Below are positions 58,487 to 64,000 of a DNA stretch of 64,000 nucleotides, in pieces. Position numbers and translations under genes: made by a program. Origin of the DNA: Aquilaria yunnanensis. Lineage: Eukaryota; Streptophyta; Magnoliopsida; Malvales; Thymelaeaceae. How positions within the stretch are numbered: the first letter of the stretch is position 1; each line of letters starts with the position of its first letter. The DNA is taken from contig CM077599.1 in the NCBI GenBank assembly GCA_039654915.1, forward strand, positions 85,397,001 through 85,461,000. The letters run 5' to 3'. Under the pieces are notes generated by a model. That model was not told where the DNA came from, ran no database searches, and saw only the letters and a program-made list of their open reading frames with translations.

Positions 58487-61001
58487 TGTTGCGGAACGGG
58501 GCCCCAGTGCCCCATAACCTTGTAGGCCATAGGGATTTATGAATCCCACTAGTTACTATTGGCTAACTATTACTTGTCAATATAAATTAAACAATTTATA
58601 TGCAACTAGTTTCTTAGCCTACTCAGTTTAAGTTATGCATGCTTCTGTCTTGGCAATGCAAACGAATTTTTATAAGTCGTGGATTAAAAACATTGCTCGA
58701 GCATTTCACTAAAACATATATAAAACGTGCCAAGACCTTGAAAATACTGGTTACTTTAACTACAAGTAACAGTTTGTGCATACATTACACCTCTAGCATG
58801 CACCCAAAAGTAACAAGATGGATTTACATCACAATGTATCCTATTAGAGGCAACTTACTTAGTACACAAAGTACTATGTACAAGAGACAAAAACTACTAA
58901 CTAAGATCAACTACTTGAGTCCCGCCTTGAGCTATACTAAGCTCCAAGTGTAAACCCTTCACTAGATCTTGTTCTTGTGTACTCTTAGCCTCTACACTGT
59001 AAAGGCACAACTTGGTTAGCACATAACTTATATCACAAGTAACTTAGAATCACTAGGATTCTCAAGAGAAATACCTGCAAAACAGAAAACTTAGGCCTCG
59101 ACTATCACTTAGTGATTAGGCCCGGAGTTAGAACCTGCACAATAAACTTAAGGGAGTGAGTACTTGAAAGTACTCAGTAAGGGTCCCTTGAATACCTGCA
59201 AGAAAATGGCAACAATCCAATATGGCAACCAAGCAATCAAACAAGCAATTCAATCAATTAACAACTCAAACAATCAACAAAATATAAAATATGCAATGTA
59301 TGAATGTATGGTATGAAATGCACACAATATATGCACTTGGGACTTTCTGCACTCTAGGTGCCTTAAAACTTTGCCGTGAGCTCAAACGGCGGAGGTACTT
59401 GAGATACTGGCCCTCGTATCCCGGATACTTTACCTCACTTAAGTCTCACTTACGGGTTCTAGAGTAGGTCGTCACCTATCTCAAACTTACCCGCCTTTAC
59501 CCTTAACTTATTGTACAGGGTAGTCATCCTATGTGGTTTAACTAGCCAAACCCTTAAGGTTTAACTTAGAGCACTCATAGTGGCTTACTTACCAAACCAA
59601 ATGGTTCGGTCGGGATCGACTTAGGTTTTTCTCCTCATTGACCATAGGTAATTGACGCTCTCCTCGGCCAACAAAGAGTCTAAAAACCCACTTAATCCCC
59701 TTAGTGTTCATTTAGAAGCTTAAGCACTTTGATTTTCTTAACCACCAAGTCATACTCTTCTTTAACCACACAACTTAACTACCACTTAAATAATGCATAA
59801 TTCCCGGCTTAGGAAGGAGTTCTAGACCCAACCGAGGCTACGGAATGTCTTAACTTAGCCTAGGGATGAAAACCGAGAGTTTGAGACACTCTTAGGATGC
59901 CCGGAGCTTGAGGGTAAAATGCCTTGGCGCCGCCGTTGGCGACGCGTCGCCACAGGCATCAGTGTTCGGAGAAATTTTTCATTTCTCGGCGACGCGTCGC
60001 CAATATGGCGTCGACACTGGCGACGCGTCGCCAACGCTTTCCAGCGTTGCGCGACAGCGTGCGACCTTGCACGAAAACTGCTCAAACTTTCTCATCCCAA
60101 ACTCAAATCACTTGGGTCTTGTTTCTAACTCACTCCCACACAAAACACTTCATTTCTATGCATTATTTGAGCTTAATTAACTTGAACCCTTACCTCAATT
60201 TAGCTACAAAGCAAGCATTGATACACGAACTTCCTTAGCTCAATTAAGCTCCCTTGAGTTCCACGCCTAAAACCAAAGTCATTTGGCACCAAATACTTCA
60301 AACCAAGACCATTTCTAGCTATGAGAACAACTTAGAACCAATCCAAATGAACCCAACAAGCTTACCCACGAATTTTGAGTCCAAACTAGCACCAAAAAGC
60401 AAATTGGAGCTAGAACACCAACAAATAAGCTTGATGATTCCTACCCACACCTTGGGCTTCCACAAATTGATGGAAAATTGCTGGAAAATGGAAGTTTGGG
60501 AAGCCAATTTGGTGAGGGGAAAGGAGCTACGAAATTTGGAGCATGAAATAAATGGCTAAGGGAAGAAGACTTAGCCAACTTAAACTAACTCCCCCCCCTA
60601 CTAAGGTAAACTTCCCCCTTTCTTGCACTTAAGCCCACAAACTCTCATTTGGTTTAAATAGGTCACTAAACCCTCACTCAAAACCACATTTCTTTGCTTT
60701 AAAGGATGCTTAAAGCTTCTCAAACTTGATTCCTTGGACACTTTAGCCACTTAAGATTTAAATGGCCCAAAAAGAACACTTAGTGCCACAAGTTCTCAAA
60801 ACTTTTAAGGATGGTTCTAAAAGCTAGAATAACTAATGGTCTTGATTTAGCTATGCCAAATCACATTGAGGAACTCACTTACTTAATTAAGCTTACCTTA
60901 CTTGCTTAACAAGGTGCTAACTTGAGGTACTTAATTTAATAAACACTTAATCTAAGTAAAATAAACACTTACTTGATTAATCAACTAGGAGAGCCGTCAC
61001 A
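58487..61001 (-). mobile_element. solo-LTR-like element 'S', third family member
   Basis: 2515 bp; on the plus strand it starts TGTTGCGGAACGGGG and ends GAGAGCCGTCACA. It is flanked by GTTTT on both sides (58482-58486 and 61002-61006). It aligns with A in the same orientation and with B in the opposite one. No polyprotein and no second LTR copy in direct orientation; frames at 59855-60559 are non-coding by appearance. It retains intact CpG-rich palindromes lost in B, so it may be the youngest of the three. Confidence 0.82.
59938..60032 (-). repeat. three perfect copies of palindrome GGCGACGCGTCGCC
   Basis: Copies at 59938-59951, 59988-60001 and 60019-60032. Each is its own reverse complement and contains three CpG sites. 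Located in the GC-rich core of element S. Confidence 0.95.
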
Positions 61002-61149
61002 GTTTTCATATCATCTGGACTTAAATCCAATTGTCATCCCTATAAAGAATGTAGGTGAAAAAATTATGAACTATGTCATTTAAATTTAGGAAGGTTAATT
61101 TGGGTAAAATAAGAGATTCATACCTTAGTTAATACTATTTTACTTTTCC

Positions 61150-62400
61150 AATGATAATTAAGCGTTCAATTAAGAGATTCGACATTAAATGAAACTATTT
61201 GTCATTTTTGCTTCTGCTAGCATCCTGTTGGGTGATGGCTTTGATAGGGATATTTGAGTTCCACATGAACAAGAATCATCCCTACAAACTACCCATATCA
61301 CAACAACGACTCATTGATTGTATCCTAGGGAAGATATAGGGAAGGCCTGGTAAATATGGATGTTATCCTAGTACTCTATCTTTTACGTGTCCATACATGA
61401 CAAAAAATTGAATACCTACATACGGGGAGAATGACTACCCATATGTACGCATATGATGTAAATGCAGAAAATTAACAACGTAAGCCGATACTATCACCTA
61501 ATTCTTTTTCCAATTAACTTTCAATATTACCTTAACATAATTTTATTGCAACCAACATTAGAACTTTATGTTGAGGGAGGTGCTAGAAAAATAAGTTGTA
61601 GAAATGAGGCTAACATCTGTAAATATGTCACCACCAAATGGGCCATTTGCAACTGTCGTTGAAGATTAAGAAGCGTTCTATTACCATGGAAAGTCTAAAT
61701 CTAAAAAGGCAAATAGATACCTTTTTTTTTGTCCAATTAAACTGATGTCATATGAATTCTAATATTTTCATGATTTTTCATGAAGGACCATATATATAAA
61801 GGCCCTAAAATGGTCACCATTAAGCCTACTAATTATCACTATATCCAAGTGATGTGTTGTGGTTCAGAAAATGAAAAAGATTCTGGTTTGTTAGAAACTC
61901 TTACAGGCCAAAGTGGGGGAATAACAATATTTGCAAAAGTTAGCTGGGAGTATCTGATATCCGTACTAAATGAGGTAAACAAAATAAAAAATTACCCATT
62001 TCTAATAGCATTTGCATACCCTAAAGGTTTGTTTTTATTTGTAGTCTAAAATAGATATGATAAGGTATAAATTATAAACTATCGCATTAACCTATTTTAG
62101 GTTGTAAACTATATAGATGCTGCGACAAAGGTGAGCATGCTTTAAACTAGAAGATTTTGTTGGGTGCAAAGGAGCATAATGCAATTGGAAAGAGAGGGGA
62201 AAACTATATTTTTATTTCATGAAGACACAGTTATTAGCCTAACATACCGTTTATTGAATAGTAAAAGCATAGATATTAAAAATGTGTTTTAAGTCATAAA
62301 AACGTACATTTTTATGACTCTAGAGATAGAAACCGTGTTGAAATGTAGTAAAACATAAGATAGGTAGAAATGTGTAGAAATGCGATTTTAGTCATAAAAA
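61150..62400 (+). pseudogene. papain-type cysteine peptidase pseudogene, tandem copy 1
   Basis: After acceptor TTCTGCTAG (61220) the translation reads SCWVMALIGIFEFHMNKNH, with the catalytic Cys in SCW, then LPISQQRLIDC (papain 'LSEQELVDC'), GYPS/GCYPS-like and YGENDYPYVR (papain 'EEDYPY') with stops between. Further 3', 61780-62049 has GPKMVTIKPTNYHYIQ and SWEYLISVLNEVNKIKNYPF, plausible remains of the 'vsI.gY...a.Av..qPV' region. Several in-frame stops; the His/Asn catalytic region is not seen. It is preceded by the exon at 58114 across the intron holding element S. Confidence 0.65.
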
Positions 62401-63620
62401 CATAAAAATGTTTAGTTAAGAGATTCAGCATTAAATGATACTATTTATCATTTTTGCTTCAGCTAGCATCCTATTGGACGATGGCTTTGATAGGGATATT
62501 TGAGTTTTACAGGAACAAGAATAATTCCTACAAACTACCCATATCACAACAGCAACTTATTGATTGTATCCTAAAGAAGATATGATGAAGGCCTGATAAA
62601 TATGGATGCTATCCCAGTACTCCAAGTTTTACGTGTCCATACATGACAAAAAATTGAATGCCAACATACGGGGAGAATGACCACCCATATGTACGCATAC
62701 GATGTAAATGCAGAAAATTGACAATGTAAACCTATACTGTCACCTAATTATTTTTTCAATTAACTTTCAATATTACCTTAATATAATTTTATTAGGGAGG
62801 TGCTAAAAATAAACTGTAGAAATGAGGCTGACATCTGCAAGTATCTCACCACCAAAAGGGCCCCTTACAATTGTCGTTGAAAAATCGGTAGCATTCTATT
62901 ACCATGGAAAGTCTAAATCTAAAAAGGCAACTACATACCTTATTTTTTTTCCAAATAAACTGATGTCATAAGAATTCTAATATTTTCACGATTTTTCACG
63001 AAGGACCTTATATATAAAGGCCATAAAATAGTCACCATTAAGCCCACTAATTATCACTTTATCCAACTGATGGGCTGTGGTTCAGAAAATGAAAAAAATT
63101 CAAGTTTGTTAGAAACTCTTACGGACTGAAGTAAGGCAACAATGGTACTTCCAAAGTTGGCTGGGAGTATCTGATACCTGTATTAAATGAGTTAAACATG
63201 ATTGAATATGAGCCACTTCTAATAGCATTTGCATACCCCAAAGGTTTGTTTCTAGTTGCAGTTTAAAATAGATATGATAAGGTATAAATTATAAACTTCC
63301 GTATTAACCTATTTTAGGTTGTAAACTATATGGATGCTGTGACAAAGGTGGGCATGCTTTGAACTAGAAGAATTTTGCTAGGTGCAAAGAAGCACAATGG
63401 AATTGGAGAGAGAGGAAAAAACTCTATTTTTATTTAATGGAGACATAGTTATTAGCCTAATATACCATTCATTGAACAGTAAAAGCATAGATATTAAAAA
63501 CATGTTTTAAGTCATAAAAACATACGTTTTTACGGCTCTAGAGATAGAAATAGTGTTGAAACATAGTAAAAATATAAGATAGGTAAAAACGTGTAAAAAT
63601 GCGATTTTAGTCGTAAAAAC
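62401..63620 (+). pseudogene. papain-type cysteine peptidase pseudogene, tandem copy 2
   Basis: A near-complete repeat of copy 1 with the exon start at 62467, 1246 bp after that of copy 1. Here the active-site triplet reads SYW, so the catalytic Cys is replaced by Tyr, and stops follow DCILKKI. The 3' part (about 63000-63260) repeats the YIKA/VTIKPTNYH region with additional frame breaks. Dead copy. Confidence 0.65.
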
Positions 63621-64000
63621 TTAGAAATGTTTAGTTAAGAGACTCAGTATTAAATGATACTATTTATCATTTTTTTTTCTAGCATCCTGTTGGGCCATGG
63701 CTTTGACAGGGATATTTGAGCTCCACATGAACAAGAATCATCCCTATAAACTATCCATATCACAACAACGACACATTGATTGTATCATAAGGAAGATATG
63801 AAGAGTATCTAATGAATTTGGATTTTTATCTCAACACTCTAGCTTTTACGTGTCCAAACATGACAAAAAATCAAATGCCTATATATGGGGAGAATGACTA
63901 CCCATATGTGCACATACAATATAAATGCAGAAAATTGACAACGTAAGCCTATACTGTTACCTAATTCTTTTCTCAATTAACTTTCAATGTTACCTTAACA
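63621..64000 (+). pseudogene. papain-type cysteine peptidase pseudogene, tandem copy 3 (cut by window end)
   Basis: Exon start at 63683, 1216 bp after that of copy 2: SCWAMALTGIFELHMNKNHP, then LSISQQRHIDC and a stop after IRKI. This copy keeps the Cys and the canonical SCWAMA reading. It continues beyond the window. Confidence 0.62.

Noticed and set aside
59855..60559. Frames of 69-104 codons inside element S
   Set aside because: They overlap in several phases over a GC-rich LTR region, including the palindromes, with no retroviral or cellular domain.
1..64000. CRISPR array, prokaryotic operon or phage features
   Set aside because: Introns, TATA boxes and plant transposons throughout; no short regularly spaced repeats with unique spacers were seen.

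Overview
The window looks like nuclear DNA of a eudicot plant. It has AT-rich intergenic DNA, spliced genes with GT-AG introns, a chloroplast-type serine hydroxymethyltransferase, a CYP77A-type cytochrome P450, and a transposon mix typical of plants (hAT, MULE, Stowaway, TRIM, Gypsy LTRs, LINE remnants). The species cannot be named from the sequence alone.

Three genes look intact. (1) 6756-10716 (+): an 11-coding-exon plastid SHMT whose splice junctions all join in frame to 527 codons, with a TATA box at 6331 and a probable 5'UTR intron. (2) 25057-30581 (+): a 5-exon gene for a 694-residue plant coiled-coil protein of unknown function; its first intron carries a 426-bp LINE fragment with a 10-bp target duplication. 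(3) 37911-39422 (-): an intronless CYP77A-like P450 with every haem and I-helix motif. The three are not an operon or an obvious pathway; they are single genes separated by repeats.

The rest is mostly mobile DNA. 1-5122 is a Gypsy LTR fragment joined to a 5'-truncated hAT transposase. 11134-11480 is a complete TRIM with a Met-tRNA primer site. 12755-14070 is a decayed LINE. 14995-15940 is a non-autonomous hAT with an 8-bp target duplication. 19705-20040 is a Stowaway. 20545-21785 is a two-copy tandem duplication. Three copies of one AT-rich MITE lie near 14.6, 22.8 and 31.0 kb. 31509-33795 is a MULE-like element with very long terminal inverted repeats, split by a second element. 23.2-23.6 kb holds a symplekin gene fragment.

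The right third is a nest of repeats. A satellite-like array with a ~475-bp period (47.2-57.1 kb) is split by a 2.5-kb solo-LTR-like element, which is itself split by a second, inverted copy. A third copy at 58487-61001 sits in an intron-like gap of a papain-type cysteine-peptidase pseudogene. The catalytic exon of that pseudogene is then repeated three times with a ~1.2-kb period up to the end of the window. All three 2.5-kb elements have TG...CA ends and perfect 5-bp target duplications.

The most unusual small object is a 211-bp foldback element at 40660-40870. It has 55-bp arms (52/55 matching), a 5-bp target duplication, and a tRNA-like A box and B box in the loop and inner arm on the minus strand. 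It reads as a hairpin with its own internal RNA polymerase III promoter.
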